64,000 bases of DNA, from assembly GCF_003626735.1 (NCBI RefSeq), contig NZ_RBHX01000001.1, positions 1,736,001 to 1,800,000 of the forward strand, in the 5' to 3' direction. Shown here one piece after another: positions 48,313 to 57,846 of this stretch. Numbering within the stretch: the first letter of the stretch is position 1; the number at the start of each line of letters is the position of its first letter. The notes under the pieces were generated by a model, which did not search any database, was not told where the DNA came from, and worked only from the letters and a program-made list of their open reading frames with translations. Source of the stretch: Microbacterium sp. CGR2 (GTDB lineage Bacteria > Actinomycetota > Actinomycetes > Actinomycetales > Microbacteriaceae). The translations under genes and the position numbers were made by a program.

Positions 48313-49064
48313 TCACACTCGACGGCGTTCGCCGGCAGTACAGCAGTGAAGTCGCGATCGGCCCGGTCGATCTGCGGATACCCGCCGGCGGCATCACCGC
48401 GCTCATCGGTCCGAACGGCGCGGGCAAGTCGACCCTGCTCACGATGATCGGGCGCCTGAACGGGATGGATGCCGGTGCCATCGAGATCGCGGGCCTCGAC
48501 GTCGCCTCGACGAAGTCGAAGGACCTGGCGAAAGTCGTGTCGATCCTGCGGCAGGAGAATCACTTCGTCACGCGGTTGACGGTTCGCCAGCTCGTCGGGT
48601 TCGGAAGGTTTCCGCATTCGCAGGGGCGGCTGAACCGGGCCGACGAGGAGATCGTGAGTCGAGCGATCGACTTCCTCGACCTCGGTTCGCTGGAAGGGCG
48701 CTATCTGGATGAGCTTTCCGGCGGGCAGCGTCAACGCGCCTACGTGGCGATGGTGCTCGCGCAGGACACCGAGTTCGTCCTGCTCGACGAGCCGCTGAAC
48801 AACCTCGACATGCGGCACGCGGTGCAGATGATGAAACACCTGCGCCGCGCTGCGGAGGAGCTCGGACGCACCATCGTCATCGTGCTCCACGACATCAACT
48901 TCGCGGGGCATTACGCCGATCACATCTGCGCGATGAAGGACGGTGCCGTGGTGGAGTTCGGTTCACCGGCCGAGATCATGACGGACGAGGTCCTCACGCG
49001 GGTGTTCGAGACACCGGTACGCGTGGTCGACGGCCCGTCCGGGCCGCTGGCGGTGTACTACTGA
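48309..49064 (+). CDS. Iron-siderophore ABC importer ATPase
   Basis: A 251-residue ATP-binding subunit: Walker A GPNGAGKST, signature LSGGQRQRA, Walker B FVLLDEP and switch His in VLHDINF. GTG start overlapping the permease stop. It energises ferric-siderophore import. Confidence 0.93.
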   Translation: MITLDGVRRQYSSEVAIGPVDLRIPAGGITALIGPNGAGKSTLLTMIGRLNGMDAGAIEIAGLDVASTKSKDLAKVVSILRQENHFVTRLTVRQLVGFGRFPHSQGRLNRADEEIVSRAIDFLDLGSLEGRYLDELSGGQRQRAYVAMVLAQDTEFVLLDEPLNNLDMRHAVQMMKHLRRAAEELGRTIVIVLHDINFAGHYADHICAMKDGAVVEFGSPAEIMTDEVLTRVFETPVRVVDGPSGPLAVYY

Positions 49065-49098
49065 CAGGCGGTCAGCGGAGTGGCGCGGACGAATGCTG

Positions 49099-49296
49099 TC
49101 AGAGTTCGATGCCGTGGTCTTCGTCATTGACCCCGGCGTTGTTGCCGCGTCGCGACTCGTATCCGAGGAACCAGGCGAGCCAGACCAGGGCAGCGATCGC
49201 CAGCCCGAGCCACACGTTCTCGAAGATCAGCCCGATCACCACGCCGAGGATCAGCAGGCCGACGGTGACGGAGGTGCGGAGCGCGCGGCGGGACAT
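49099..49296 (-). CDS. Small membrane protein
   Basis: A 65-residue protein with two hydrophobic spans (VTVGLLILGVVIGLIFENVW, LGLAIAALVWLAWFLGYE) joined by a short loop and a polar C-terminus. It is typical of small actinobacterial hypotheticals. Function unknown. Confidence 0.7.
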   Translation of the reverse strand: MSRRALRTSVTVGLLILGVVIGLIFENVWLGLAIAALVWLAWFLGYESRRGNNAGVNDEDHGIEL

Positions 49297-49317
49297 GACG
49301 TCAGCCTACGCGGATGC

Positions 49318-50277
49318 TCACCGGTGGCGGTGATTCTCCGGGGCCAGACGCGGTCCTCGACGGGGCTCCTTCACTCCGCTGGCGAAGATCAGACGGATGA
49401 CACGCTGTCGCTGCCCGACCCACGGTTCCAGAAGCTCCAGCATGCCGTCGTCGTCAGTGCGCGAGCCGGTGAGCACGTAACCGACCTCGTGTGCGAGGTG
49501 ATAGTCGCCGACGCTCACGGCATCGGGGTCGCCAAGGGAGCGTATTCGGGTCTCGGCGGAGGTCCACACGCCGACGCCGGGAAGACTGGTGAGCACCCGG
49601 TCGCGATCAGGACCGTCGACGGCTCCGCGCACGGCATGCTCGATGCGATCACCGCGTTCCGCGGACCGCACGATGGTCTTCGACTGGGGCGGTTCCACGC
49701 CCGCGCGGTGCCAGGACCAGGAGGGGATCGTCCGCCAGACGGATGCCGCGGGTGGAGCGAACATCGGTCGCGGGGTCGGCCCTGGCGCGCGTTCCCCGAA
49801 CCTCGAGACGAGGTAGCGCCACGCCCCGAAGGCCTGCACTGCGGTGACCTTCTGTTCGAGGATCGAGCACGCGAGCGCGTCGAACACCTCCCCCGTGCGG
49901 GTCAGCCGGAGTCCGGGGTTGCGCCGCGCCGACTCGGCGATGAGCGGATGCTTCGACGCGTCGAAATCAGCCGCATCATCGTCTGCGCCGCATAGGGCGG
50001 GTACGACGTCGAGCGCATGCGCGGCACCTGCGCCCCAGGCCGTCACCCTGACCTCACCGCCGATCGCGCGCAAGGCCAGCGTTGCGGCTCCGAGGGGAGT
50101 TCGTACAGCGCGCCAGATGACGGAACCGTCAAGCACAGTCGTCGGGTCGATGCCTCCGCGACGGAGCACGCCCACGGTGCGGGCGAGATCGAGGTCGTGC
50201 GGAGGGCGGTAGACCGTCTTCAGCGGAGCATCCGTCGGCGCGGCTTCGGCCGCTCCGGGGCCTGCTGTCAGGGTCAT
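49318..50277 (-). CDS. DNA-3-methyladenine glycosylase (HhH-GPD)
   Basis: A 319-residue DNA glycosylase of the AlkA/HhH-GPD type. The HhH-GPD region is visible as LTSLPGVGVWTSAETRIRSL followed by the catalytic acidic segment VGDYH. It removes alkylated bases from DNA. I start at ATG 50277; the upstream open frame is a shadow of the regulator gene. Confidence 0.85.
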   Translation of the reverse strand: MTLTAGPGAAEAAPTDAPLKTVYRPPHDLDLARTVGVLRRGGIDPTTVLDGSVIWRAVRTPLGAATLALRAIGGEVRVTAWGAGAAHALDVVPALCGADDDAADFDASKHPLIAESARRNPGLRLTRTGEVFDALACSILEQKVTAVQAFGAWRYLVSRFGERAPGPTPRPMFAPPAASVWRTIPSWSWHRAGVEPPQSKTIVRSAERGDRIEHAVRGAVDGPDRDRVLTSLPGVGVWTSAETRIRSLGDPDAVSVGDYHLAHEVGYVLTGSRTDDDGMLELLEPWVGQRQRVIRLIFASGVKEPRRGPRLAPENHRHR

Positions 50278-50295
50278 GCGCCCCACCCTACGCGC

Positions 50296-50336
50296 GGGCC
50301 CTGACAGTCGGGCCCGGACAATCGGGCCTGACAGTC
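50296..50336. repeat. Three tandem 14-bp repeats
   Basis: GGGCCCTGACAGTC, GGGCCCGGACAATC and a shorter GGGCCTGACAGTC follow each other upstream of the glycosylase. They may be an operator array or a small slippage product. Confidence 0.5.
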
Positions 50337-50434
50337 CGGCGCGGCCGCGACGACCGTGGGGACTTCGAAATCGCTCGTATGGTCGCATCCGGGCCGAAGG
50401 CCGGTCGTTCGGCGATTCGCAGCGGGGACGCGAG

Positions 50435-51154
50435 TCAGAAGCGGTCGGGCGAGGGGGTGCCGTGGCCGTAGCGGATGACCACGTCGGCATGCCGATCGAA
50501 GCGGTAGCCGATACCCCGGACCGTGCGGACGATGTCTTCGTACCGGCCGAGCTTGGCGCGCAGGCGGCGCACGTGCACGTCGATCGTGCGTTCGCCGGGC
50601 GTCTCGTCGTCCTGGGCCTGCCAGAGTGCGGAGACCAGCTCGCTGCGCTCGATGGTTCGTCCCTCGCGGAGCACCAGGTACTGCAGCAGCTCGAACTCCT
50701 TGTAGGTGAACGCCGCCGACTCGCCGTCGATGAGCACGCGCTTGCGGGAGATGTCGACGGTGACGCCGATCTCCTCTTCAGTGATCTCCTCCTCGGCGGC
50801 CGCCTTTGTGCGGGCGATGGCGCCCGGCTCCTGCAGCGCCAGGCGGACGACATCGAGATCGCGGCCACCGGAGCCGTGCGGGGCGAGCGCCACCGTGGCA
50901 TGTGTCTCGGCACCAGGGGCGAGCTCGGCGAGGGTGCGGCGCAGGGCGTCGACGAGAAGGGGGAGGCTCACTCCTGCCTCCGCGGCCTTGACTTCGTCGA
51001 GACCGACGTAGAGGGCGAAGCCGCGCGGCGAGCGGACGGCGGGCAGGTCGGCGCCCGCGTTGCTCAGCGGGGCGGAACCCTCGGGCTGCGGCGTGCGGAC
51101 GGGGCGAGCGGACGTGGTGGTGGAGGGACGCTCGAGAAGTGCGATGTTCGACAT
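50435..51154 (-). CDS. Winged-helix (OmpR-type) transcription regulator
   Basis: A 239-residue protein with an unusual N-terminal 130 residues (no phospho-receiver Asp motif) and a C-terminal OmpR/PhoB-type winged helix (TYKEFELLQYLVLREGRTIE, then TIDVHVRRLRAKLGRYEDIV and RTVRGIGYRF). It probably binds DNA without classic phosphorylation. Target genes unknown. Confidence 0.85.
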   Translation of the reverse strand: MSNIALLERPSTTTSARPVRTPQPEGSAPLSNAGADLPAVRSPRGFALYVGLDEVKAAEAGVSLPLLVDALRRTLAELAPGAETHATVALAPHGSGGRDLDVVRLALQEPGAIARTKAAAEEEITEEEIGVTVDISRKRVLIDGESAAFTYKEFELLQYLVLREGRTIERSELVSALWQAQDDETPGERTIDVHVRRLRAKLGRYEDIVRTVRGIGYRFDRHADVVIRYGHGTPSPDRF

Positions 51155-51481
51155 GATGATGAGTCCTCAGGACGTGAGCCGAAGAGCGGCTCTGATGCGT
51201 TGCATGAATGACCGGCGGAGCCGGGAAGCGAGCAAAGGGTGGGTGCTCGGAGACTCTGACTTCGCAGATCGCGAAGGGTCAGGTCAGGCGGGGTGGCTGA
51301 TCGTTCAGCGACACATTCGGCAACACATGCCAACGCGACCGGGCATCATCATCCCGGCAGTCCTGTTCGCCTCCTGGGCGGACAAAGGGCGCGCGTTGGT
51401 GGTCATGGGGGGATTATGTCCGATCGTTTCCCTCCGTGTCAAAACGACCCGGCGCGCAGATGCGGGCGTAATCTTGCTCGA
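51155..51481. other. Intergenic region without a gene
   Basis: About 330 nt between the divergent regulator and acetyltransferase genes. The longer open frames are unconvincing. It should hold both promoters; none matches a consensus well enough to annotate. Confidence 0.5.
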
Positions 51482-51790
51482 ATGACGATCTCGACCAGCG
51501 TCGGCGGCTTCCTCCTGACCGATGAGAAAGATGAATCGCGCTACACCCTCATGCGAGACGGCAAGCTCGTCAGCGTCCTCGACTACCGCGACGACGGCCG
51601 CACCATCGCCCTGACGAGAGCGTTCACCGTCCCGACTTTCCGCGGCCACGGCTATGCGGGGAAGGTCGTGGAAGGTGCGGTGGCCGACATCCGGAGACGC
51701 GGGGACCGAAAGGTCGATGCCGTCTGCTGGTACGTCGCCGACTGGTTCTCCGCACACCCCGAGCAGGCGGGTCTGCTGCGCTCGCGCTGA
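51482..51790 (+). CDS. Small GNAT-family acetyltransferase (NATD1-like)
   Basis: A 102-residue protein with the compact GNAT core: FTVPTFRGHGYAGKVVEGAV carries the acetyl-CoA loop and is followed by VDAVCWYVADWF. The family is called YjdJ/NATD1-like. Substrate unknown. Confidence 0.8.
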   Translation: MTISTSVGGFLLTDEKDESRYTLMRDGKLVSVLDYRDDGRTIALTRAFTVPTFRGHGYAGKVVEGAVADIRRRGDRKVDAVCWYVADWFSAHPEQAGLLRSR

Positions 51791-51907
51791 TCGCGGCGAA
51801 GTGTGACGCTCTGTTACCGAGCGAAGATCTTCCGCGCGGATAGACGTTCATCGCGGCGGCCGAGCCTGCCGGTTGCCGCCTGCCGGTTCACCTGACGGGA
51901 GAAAGCA

Positions 51908-51947
51908 CGGATGCCGGCCCGAAACGTGCGTTTCGGGCCGGCATCCG
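51908..51947. terminator. Long perfect hairpin
   Basis: An 18-bp perfect stem (starts CGGATGCCGGCCCGAAAC) around a GTGC loop, 118 nt after the acetyltransferase stop and 107 nt before SbcD. A strong terminator is likely. Confidence 0.6.
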
Positions 51948-52054
51948 TGAAAACGCCCGACAAGTGTGGCCGGCTCCCTGTGATTCGGCTGCCAGGAGTG
52001 GATGCTGCGGCACGCCTCGGACCGAATGTCGGAGGGGGTTCGTAGCGTGTGAGT

Positions 52055-53224
52055 ATGCGAATCCTGCACACCTCCGACTGGCACATCGGTCGCACGTTCC
52101 ATGGCAACTCGACCATGGACGCGCTGACCGAGGTGCTCGGCGCGCTCACGGAGCAGGTTCGGCAGAATTCGGTCGATGTGGTGTTGCTGGCGGGCGACGT
52201 CTTCGACTCGGCGACACCTTCGGGCGCGGCGTACACCCTGCTCGGCGATGCCCTGGTCGCGCTGCATGAGACCGGTGCCCACGTCATCGTGACGAGTGGC
52301 AACCACGATTCGGCGGCGCGCCTCGGCTTCCAGGCCCGGCTGCTGCGCGACGGCATCCATGTGCTGACCGACCCGCTGGCGATCGGCACGCCGGTGACCA
52401 TCGCCGACGGCGACGGTCCGGTGCACTTCTTCGGCATTCCGTACCTTGAGCCGGCGATCGTACGCCAGCATTGGCCGGACGGAGATGCAGGCGGGCGTCA
52501 GTTGCGTACGCAGGCGCTGACCATGGCACACGCGATGGATCTCGTCCGTGCGGGCATGCGCGAGAACACGGGGCGGTCGGTTGCCATCGCTCACTGCTTC
52601 GCCGCCGGTGTCGATGCGACGGTGGGCCTCGAGCGCGAGGTGCGCCAGGGCGGCCTCGACGTCGTGCCGCTGAGCGTTTTCGATGGCCCCGACTACGTGG
52701 CTCTCGGTCACATCCACGGGCGCCAGCAGATCAGTGAGCGCGTGCGATACGCCGGGGCCCCGCTGCACTACAGCTTCGGCGAGCAGCACAAGCCACGCGG
52801 CTCCTGGCTGGTCGACCTCGACGCTCGCGGACTCGCGTCGGTCGAGTGGCTCGAACTGCCCGTCCCGCGCCGTCTCGTCACTCTCACGGGTTCGCTCGAT
52901 GAGATCCTCGCTGAGGCGATGGTCGCCGAGCACGCCGGCGACTGGGTGTGCGCGATCTACACCGACGCGACCCCCCAGGCTGAACCGATGCGACGTCTCC
53001 GGGCGAGTTACCCGCACTGCGCCATGGTGCAGCATCAGCCCGGCGTCGCACCCGACGACAGCGATCGGTCGTACTCGCGGCGATTGCGAGATGCGGTCAC
53101 CGACGCCGACCGCATCGAGGCATTTCTCGAGCACGTGCGAGCGGGCCGAGGTCCGACCGATGTCGAGAGCGAGCTGATCCGCGCCGTGCTCGACGAGCGT
53201 GCGCTCGCGGAGGCGCTCGTCTAA
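52055..53224 (+). CDS. sbcD: Exonuclease subunit SbcD
   Basis: A 389-residue Mre11-type nuclease: metal ligands in HTSDWHIGR, LLAGDVFDS, TSGNHDSA, and GHIHGR near residue 225. It forms a complex with SbcC to open hairpins and process double-strand ends. ATG 52055 gives the usual MRILHTSDWHIG start. The stop is followed by the SbcC ATG without gap. Confidence 0.93.
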   Translation: MRILHTSDWHIGRTFHGNSTMDALTEVLGALTEQVRQNSVDVVLLAGDVFDSATPSGAAYTLLGDALVALHETGAHVIVTSGNHDSAARLGFQARLLRDGIHVLTDPLAIGTPVTIADGDGPVHFFGIPYLEPAIVRQHWPDGDAGGRQLRTQALTMAHAMDLVRAGMRENTGRSVAIAHCFAAGVDATVGLEREVRQGGLDVVPLSVFDGPDYVALGHIHGRQQISERVRYAGAPLHYSFGEQHKPRGSWLVDLDARGLASVEWLELPVPRRLVTLTGSLDEILAEAMVAEHAGDWVCAIYTDATPQAEPMRRLRASYPHCAMVQHQPGVAPDDSDRSYSRRLRDAVTDADRIEAFLEHVRAGRGPTDVESELIRAVLDERALAEALV

Positions 53225-56218
53225 ATGCGTCTCCATCGCCTGGAGGTCGAGGGTTTCGGACCGTTCCGGTCACGACAGAGTGTCGACTTCGACGCGTTCG
53301 CCGACGACGGCATCTTCCTGATCGGCGGGCGCACGGGCGCGGGCAAGTCCAGCATCCTCGACGCGGTCTGCTTCGGTCTGTACGGCGGAGTGCCTCGCTA
53401 CGAGGGAGGAGAGAAGCGGCTCCGGAGCGATCACTGCGAGCCCGATGACCCCTCCGAGGTCGTCGTCGACTTCAGCACACCCTCTGGCCGCTTCCGCGTG
53501 ACCCGGTCGCCCGAATACCTGCGTCCGGCCAAGCGCGGCGGGGGCATGACGAAGCAGGCAGCGGGGGTCTCTCTCGACGAGTGGACGGACGCCGGCTGGG
53601 TCGGCCGTGCCGCCCGTGCGGTCGACGTCGCCAACGAACTCGACGAGATCCTCCAACTCAGCCGCGAACAGTTCCTGCAGGTGATCCTGCTCGCTCAGAA
53701 CCGTTTCTCGGAGTTCCTCCTCGCCGGCAGCAAAGACCGTCAAGCGCTGCTGCGCCGACTGTTCGGCACGCAGCGGTTCGAAGATGTGCAGGCCCGCTTC
53801 GACGACCGGCGCAGAGCCGCAGAGCAGACGCTCGGCGCGCGACTCGCGACGGTCGCGGCGCGTGTCGAGGAAGCGGAGCGGTTGGTCGTCACCGCCGACC
53901 TTCTCCGCGACGGCGAAGAGGCGAGCGAGCTCTCGACCGAGGCGTCTGCAGCCCCGCCTTCGATCCCGGAACGCCTCGAGCAGTTGCGGCGCGCTCGGGC
54001 CCGTGCCGACTACCGAGCCGAGCGCAGCGCAGCGCAGCGTACGCAGGCCGAGAAGGATTCTGCGGCGGCGGACGCCGCACTGACATCGGCGCGCGAAGAA
54101 CGGCAGGCTCAAGCGGAGCGCGACCGCGCGCGAGTGGCACTCGAGCGACTGGAGGTCGAAGAGCCTCGGATCGCCGACGCGCGGGCCGAGCTCGCGGCGG
54201 CACGCGCCGCGGAAGCTCTGCGGTCCACGATCGCGGCGACGGCCCGTACACGGGTCGCCCTCGACGAGGCGACGGAATCAGAACAGTCCGCCAGACAGAC
54301 ATGGGCCCTTCTGGAGCTCGACGCGGGCGACGACCTCGAGTCATGGACCGCCGAGCGCACGAAGGAGGCCGGCGGGTGGGAGCATGCCCTCGAACTCGAA
54401 CGGCGTGCAGAAGAGCTCGACGCTCAGGTGCGGGCGGCGCGCGAAGCAGTGGACGAGGCAGCCGCACGCGTGGCAGCGGGGGAGTCGGAGCGCGCCGCTC
54501 TGCCTGCCGAGATCACCGTGCTCACTGCCGATCGTGACGAGGCTCGCCGTGCCGCAGACCGGGCGGCCGACCTCCTCACCGCCCGAGAGGCCGCCGAGGC
54601 GCGACTCCGTGCTGCGGGCGAGACGGATCGGCTTCGGACGGCGTACACCGCCGCCGAGCAGGAACTGGCCGCCGCGAGTGCAACACATGCCGCGGCGCAG
54701 ACCGAGCTGGCACAACTGAGGCAGCGCCGATTCGAGGGGATGGCAGGCGAACTCGCGGCAGACCTCGCCGACCATCAGCCGTGCCCCGTCTGCGGATCGC
54801 CCGAGCACCCGCAGCCCGCCACGCACTCCGATCCCGTGTCGGCAGACGACGTCGCCGAGGCCGAGTCGGCCCGCGACGCAGCGGCGGCGAACGAACGGGA
54901 TGCCGCGGCGAGATCCTCGGCACTGCGGGCCGAGCTCGCGGCAGCTGAGACGAGAGCCGACGGGCGCAGCATCGAGCAGGCCGAGACAGAGCATGCGGCA
55001 GCAGGCGACGAGTATCTGCGAAGCCTTGCCGCCGCCGACCGGCAGACGGAACTCGACGCCCGTCTCGGCGAGCTGACGGCACGGACGGAACGGCTCGACC
55101 AGGAACGGACCGAAGATGCCGCCGCTCTGGCTGCCGCGCGTGAGAGCCATGTGGTCCTGGTCCAGCGTCAGGCGGATGCTCAGGCGCAGATAGCCGAGGC
55201 ACGAGGACCGTTCGAGACAGTCGCTGAGCGTCTCGCCGCGACCGAAATCCATGTGGCGACTGCACGAGCGCTCCTTGACGCTGTTGCCGAGCGCGAACGC
55301 CGCACGCAGGCAGCCGATGAAGCCGAGCGCGATCAGGCCGCCCAACTCGCTCGGTCATCGTTCGAAGATGTGGCATCGGTAGAGCGCGCGCTTCGCCCGG
55401 CGTCGGTACAGGAATCACTCGACGCGCAGATCAGCCGCCATGCGGTGCAGCGCGAGAAAGAGCGAGCGATCCTGTTCGATCTGGAACTCCGCACGCTTCC
55501 CGAGGAGCCCATCGACCTCGCTCCGGCTGAGGACGCATCCGCGGCCGCCCGCGCCGCGTGGGTGCGCACCGTCGACGAGGCCAGTGAAGCCTCCGGCATC
55601 GCGGCGAGGCTCCGTGGGCTCATCGAGTCGGCTGCAGCGGAGCACGCCCGAACCGCCGAAGACGCCGCCGAATTCGAGGTGCTCCAGAACCTCGCCGACA
55701 CGATCGCCGGTCGAGGGGCGAACACGCGCAAGATGACTTTGGAGACGTTCGTCCTCGCTGCCGAACTCGAAGAGATCGTCGAGGCGGCCAACCGGCGACT
55801 GCTCGACATGTCGACGGGGCGATATCAGCTGCAGCACTCCGACGCTCTCGCCGCCCGAGGCGCAGCATCCGGCCTCGGCATCGTCGTCTTCGACGCCTTC
55901 ACCGGGCAGACCAGGCCGCCGCAATCGCTGTCTGGCGGAGAGACCTTCCTGACCTCACTCGCGCTGGCCCTCGGCCTCGCCGAGGTCGTCACCGCCCGTG
56001 CGGGCGGCATCCGCCTTGACACCCTCTTCATCGACGAAGGATTCGGATCGCTCGACGGCGACACGCTCGACGTGGCGATGCGCACGCTCGACGAACTGAG
56101 GCAGGGCGGCCGTACCGTCGGCGTGATCAGCCACGTCGAGGCGATGCAGGAGCAGATTCCCGCTCAGCTGAGAGTGCGTGCCCTCCCGAACGGACCCAGT
56201 GTCATCGAGACACGCTGA
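53225..56218 (+). CDS. sbcC: ATPase subunit SbcC
   Basis: A 997-residue SMC/Rad50-type ATPase. Walker A GRTGAGKSS (about 35-43), long coiled coils, the zinc hook CPVCGSPEHP at about 520, signature LSGGETF and Walker B LFIDEGFGSLD near the end. It partners the SbcD nuclease encoded just upstream. Confidence 0.94.
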   Translation: MRLHRLEVEGFGPFRSRQSVDFDAFADDGIFLIGGRTGAGKSSILDAVCFGLYGGVPRYEGGEKRLRSDHCEPDDPSEVVVDFSTPSGRFRVTRSPEYLRPAKRGGGMTKQAAGVSLDEWTDAGWVGRAARAVDVANELDEILQLSREQFLQVILLAQNRFSEFLLAGSKDRQALLRRLFGTQRFEDVQARFDDRRRAAEQTLGARLATVAARVEEAERLVVTADLLRDGEEASELSTEASAAPPSIPERLEQLRRARARADYRAERSAAQRTQAEKDSAAADAALTSAREERQAQAERDRARVALERLEVEEPRIADARAELAAARAAEALRSTIAATARTRVALDEATESEQSARQTWALLELDAGDDLESWTAERTKEAGGWEHALELERRAEELDAQVRAAREAVDEAAARVAAGESERAALPAEITVLTADRDEARRAADRAADLLTAREAAEARLRAAGETDRLRTAYTAAEQELAAASATHAAAQTELAQLRQRRFEGMAGELAADLADHQPCPVCGSPEHPQPATHSDPVSADDVAEAESARDAAAANERDAAARSSALRAELAAAETRADGRSIEQAETEHAAAGDEYLRSLAAADRQTELDARLGELTARTERLDQERTEDAAALAAARESHVVLVQRQADAQAQIAEARGPFETVAERLAATEIHVATARALLDAVAERERRTQAADEAERDQAAQLARSSFEDVASVERALRPASVQESLDAQISRHAVQREKERAILFDLELRTLPEEPIDLAPAEDASAAARAAWVRTVDEASEASGIAARLRGLIESAAAEHARTAEDAAEFEVLQNLADTIAGRGANTRKMTLETFVLAAELEEIVEAANRRLLDMSTGRYQLQHSDALAARGAASGLGIVVFDAFTGQTRPPQSLSGGETFLTSLALALGLAEVVTARAGGIRLDTLFIDEGFGSLDGDTLDVAMRTLDELRQGGRTVGVISHVEAMQEQIPAQLRVRALPNGPSVIETR

Positions 56219-56247
56219 GACGGTGACACCGGCCCACGACGGTCGGC

Positions 56248-56805
56248 TCAGACCCCGTACTCACCGCGGATGAAATCGCGGAGCTGCACGCTGCACCGCG
56301 CCACGGCCTCGCGCCAGTCAGTGAGCGCGCCGTCCTCAGCCTGATCGGACACCGCGCGGAACACCCGGATCGGTACTCCGAACTGCTCGGCCACCCAGAT
56401 GTAGGCGTAGGTCTCCATGTCGACCAGGGCCGCCCCGGACGGGCGGATGACAGCCGTGACCTCCGCATCGTCGACGAAGTGGTCGCCGGTGGCGATCAGC
56501 ACGCCCTCACGCCCCGTCGACACCCGAGCGGGCAGCGAGACATGCTGTCCGGAGACGCCGTCGAGGTCGGTGACGTCGTGCTGGAAGGCGGTGCCGATCT
56601 CATGCACGGTCGTCTCCAGGCCGGGCTCGATCGCCCCGGCGGTGCCGACGACGACGATCTCGTCATAGGTGCTCGCGTCGAGAGCCCTGGTCAGCGCATA
56701 CGTGGCCTGCAGTTTTCCAGGTCCCGTGATGAGACGGTCGAAGCCGTCGAGAGCCTCCGGGAATGCGGACAGTTCGGAGGCAAGGGCGGCGACGAGGAGT
56801 TTCAC
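56248..56805 (-). CDS. Nucleoside phosphorylase-like protein
   Basis: A 185-residue member of the PNP/MTA nucleosidase superfamily: GTAGAIEPGLETTVHEIGT (strand-turn carrying the phosphate site), ALVDMETYAYIWVA (the ME ribose pocket) and VFRAVSDQAEDGALTDWREA. The GTG start at 56805 follows GGGGAA. It cleaves purine nucleosides or related compounds; the exact substrate is not evident. Confidence 0.8.
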   Translation of the reverse strand: MKLLVAALASELSAFPEALDGFDRLITGPGKLQATYALTRALDASTYDEIVVVGTAGAIEPGLETTVHEIGTAFQHDVTDLDGVSGQHVSLPARVSTGREGVLIATGDHFVDDAEVTAVIRPSGAALVDMETYAYIWVAEQFGVPIRVFRAVSDQAEDGALTDWREAVARCSVQLRDFIRGEYGV

Positions 56806-56914
56806 TTCCCCATTCTCGCAGGCCGCAGCCGCGGTCAGAGCCTCCGTGCGGGGTTCGTCACCCCCGCGTAACACGCAGGGGTGATACTGGTTCGAAGGAA
56901 GAGTGGAGGATCAC

Positions 56915-57733
56915 GTGACGTTGCAGCAGCAGATCTCTGAAGCCCTCGGTGTCCAACCCGAGATCGACCCCGGAGCGGAGGTCGAGCGCCGGGTCGCATT
57001 CCTCGCCGAATATCTCCGGACGACCGGAGCCAGGGGCTTCGTGTTGGGTATCTCCGGCGGTCAGGACTCGACTCTCGCCGGGCGTCTCGCGCAGCTCGCG
57101 GTCGAGCGCGTGCGCGCGGAGGGCGGCGAGGCGAAGTTCCTCGCGGTGCGTCTGCCCTACCGAGTTCAGGGCGATGCGGCGGATGCCGACGCCGCCGTCG
57201 CGTTCATCGAACCCGATGCGTCGGTCGAGGTCAACATCCAGAACGGGGTCGACGGCGTCGAGGAAGACATCGAGTTCGCCGTCACCAGCGATATCAGCGA
57301 CTTCAATCGGGGGAACATCAAGGCGCGCGTCCGCATGGTGACGCAGTACGCGCTCGCCGGGCACGAGGGACTCCTGGTCATCGGAACCGATCACGCTGCC
57401 GAAGCGGTGACGGGTTTCTACACGAAGTTCGGCGACGGCGCGGCAGACGTCCTGCCCCTTGCCGGTCTCACCAAACGTCAGGGGCGGTCTCTGCTGCAGT
57501 TCCTCGACGCGCCGGATCGCCTGGCCTTCAAGGTTCCGACCGCCGATCTGCTCGATGGCCAGCCCGGTCGCTCGGACGAGGACGAGCTCGGACTCACCTA
57601 CGAGCAGATCGACGACTTCCTCGAAGGACGCGACGTGGAGCCCGATGCCGCGGGGCTCATCGAGGCGAAGTATCTCGCCACGCAGCACAAGCGTCATCTG
57701 CCCGTCACTCCGCACGACGACTGGTGGCGCTGA
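56915..57733 (+). CDS. nadE: NH3-dependent NAD+ synthetase
   Basis: A 272-residue NadE: the ATP pyrophosphatase loop GISGGQDST, the [19 protein letters not shown] region and C-terminal [14 protein letters not shown] segment. It makes NAD from deamido-NAD, ATP and ammonia. I choose GTG 56915 (GGAGGATCAC upstream) over the GTG at 56903. Confidence 0.93.
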   Translation: MTLQQQISEALGVQPEIDPGAEVERRVAFLAEYLRTTGARGFVLGISGGQDSTLAGRLAQLAVERVRAEGGEAKFLAVRLPYRVQGDAADADAAVAFIEPDASVEVNIQNGVDGVEEDIEFAVTSDISDFNRGNIKARVRMVTQYALAGHEGLLVIGTDHAAEAVTGFYTKFGDGAADVLPLAGLTKRQGRSLLQFLDAPDRLAFKVPTADLLDGQPGRSDEDELGLTYEQIDDFLEGRDVEPDAAGLIEAKYLATQHKRHLPVTPHDDWWR

Positions 57734-57846
57734 CAGACCTTTCGAACGCCTCATCGTCGGCCCCGCGGCGCGCGTGACAGCCTCGGGTGTCCGGCGGTGT
57801 CGGATGCCGCGGATAGTGTCGAAGCATCCGAGAGAGCGGGAGTATC

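Noticed and set aside
51060..51485. A + strand ORF overlapping the regulator start
   Set aside because: It overlaps a well-supported gene and intergenic DNA and has no recognisable features.
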